21,552 bases of DNA, taken from contig JAFTCU010000028.1 in the NCBI GenBank assembly GCA_017454585.1, positions 1 to 21,552 of the forward strand, given 5' to 3'. The first letter of the stretch is position 1. Every line of letters begins with the position of its first letter. The translations under genes were made by a program, and so were the position numbers. This stretch comes from Thermoguttaceae bacterium (GTDB lineage Bacteria > Planctomycetota > Planctomycetia > Pirellulales > Thermoguttaceae). Under the pieces are notes generated by a model. That model made no database searches and was not told where the DNA came from. It saw nothing but the letters and a program-made list of their open reading frames with translations. Shown one piece after another: positions 20,667 through 21,552 of this stretch.

Positions 20667-21552
20667 ATGAACCATTGCATTTCCCGTCGAACTTTCACCA
20701 GACTGGCGGCTTTACCGCTCGCGGCGTTCGCACTTCCGTTGAGTCAAACTTTTGGCGAGGAACCGACTTCCAGGGCTCCCCGATTCTGGTGTGAGCTTTT
20801 GCCGGAAGGTCAGAAAGGCGTGTGCCTCCTGAAAGACGGCCAGCCGGTTTGGGAGTTTCATCTCGACGGACCGGAGAATAAACCGTTTATCGCGCCGCTT
20901 TGTCTGCCGGACGGGCGGAACATCGCGAACTTGCGACCGAAAGATCACGTTTGGCACCTGGGTGTCTGGTTTTCGTGGAAGTACCTCAACGGCGTGAATT
21001 ACTGGGAGCCGAATCAGGGCGGTGAGACGCTCGTAAAGGACTCGAAAATTCAGATCGACGGCGCCTCCGCGAAGGCCGAGATCCAGATGATTTACCGCGA
21101 TTCGAAGGCCCCGGAAGAAACGGTTCTGAGCGAGACCCGGAACGTGATTTTCGGTGCGCCGGACGAAACGGGTACGTATGAGATCGACTTCCGCCACGCG
21201 TTTACTGCCGGTCCAAAGGACGTGGAGCTCGATCGGACTCCGCCTCATCCGAAGGGCGGCGGTTACGCGGGGCTCGGAATTCGTCTGACGAACGAAACGA
21301 GCGAAATGACTGTCCTGTGCGAAAACGGTGAGACGGAAATGCTGAAGATCCGCGAAAAGCCTGCCAGCTGGATCGAGTACCGCGACGAAAAGACTGGGAA
21401 CGGCCTGAAAGTGACGGTCCTGGAAGGCCCAGCGGACGGGTGCTTCTACGCGCAAAGCTCGCCGAACTACTGCTTCATTAATCCGTGCCCGGTCATGCAT
21501 CACACGCTGACGATCCCAGCCGGCGAAACGCTGAAACTGGCGTACAAGATCC
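20667..21552 (+). CDS. DUF6807 (PmoA-like) family protein with Tat signal, 3'-truncated
   Basis: The frame is open from 20667 to the right edge (295 codons), with no stop in the window. ATG at 20667 is chosen over ATG at 20664 because AAGAGG then has 6-base spacing. The N terminus has SRRTFTRLAALPLAAFALP, a twin-arginine (Tat) signal, so the protein is exported folded. After the signal, FWCELLPEGQKGVCLLKDGQPVWEF and the block HVWHLGVWFSWKYLNGVNYWE match the DUF6807 family, often annotated PmoA though not shown to be a methane monooxygenase part. Such genes usually sit in carbohydrate-use clusters, consistent with the hydrolases at the left end. It begins 31 bases after the M48 gene but has GC-richer codons, so shared transcription need not mean shared function. 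Confidence 0.85.
   Translation, partial: MNHCISRRTFTRLAALPLAAFALPLSQTFGEEPTSRAPRFWCELLPEGQKGVCLLKDGQPVWEFHLDGPENKPFIAPLCLPDGRNIANLRPKDHVWHLGVWFSWKYLNGVNYWEPNQGGETLVKDSKIQIDGASAKAEIQMIYRDSKAPEETVLSETRNVIFGAPDETGTYEIDFRHAFTAGPKDVELDRTPPHPKGGGYAGLGIRLTNETSEMTVLCENGETEMLKIREKPASWIEYRDEKTGNGLKVTVLEGPADGCFYAQSSPNYCFINPCPVMHHTLTIPAGETLKLAYKI

Overview
The window is a bacterial chromosome segment, most likely from the Planctomycetota or a related PVC-group lineage. This is inferred from gene content: a secreted HExxH (DUF1570-like) protein, DUF4832, GH71/99-like and DUF6807 (PmoA-like) carbohydrate-associated proteins, a LemA/M48 pair, and large secreted proteins with low-complexity Pro/Ala/Glu regions. 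No rRNA or other phylogenetic marker is present, so the assignment is tentative. No tRNA, rRNA, CRISPR array, insertion sequence or phage gene was seen.

Layout. Bases 1-2572 (+): the 3' part of a DUF4832 protein, translationally coupled to a secreted GH71/99-like hydrolase. Bases 2630-3655 (+): an orphan MoxR AAA+ ATPase, ending at a hairpin that can serve both strands. Bases 3759-11066 are all on the minus strand: an NCS1 nucleobase permease carrying an unusual 120-residue helical insertion, ispA and xseB (isoprenoid synthesis and exonuclease VII small subunit, a widespread pairing), a small membrane protein, a secreted HExxH protein, a XerD-type recombinase and L-rhamnose mutarotase. Bases 11254-16536 (+): a Pro/His-rich secreted TPR protein, a large secreted helical protein with an apparent internal duplication, and a ketoacyl-ACP synthase III. 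Bases 16614-20635 (+): an LptF/LptG-type permease, then lemA and an M48 membrane protease. Bases 20667-21552 (+): a 3'-truncated Tat-exported DUF6807 protein.

Functional reading. The two ends hold secreted carbohydrate-active proteins (DUF4832, GH71/99-like, DUF6807) with a visibly GC-richer codon style; RhaM is a further sugar enzyme. The centre holds housekeeping and envelope functions: isoprenoid precursor supply, fatty-acid initiation, lipid export and membrane proteolysis.

The most interesting non-coding signal is a family of nested palindromic intergenic elements (6616-6728, 7686-7770, 10505-10746). They share a small stem closed on a C-GAA-G loop whose stem sequence changes in a compensated way, inside longer inverted repeats that also change in step. 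All lie between consecutive minus-strand genes. The most interesting protein signal is the block of 11-residue repeats in the extracytoplasmic TM5-TM6 loop of the permease.
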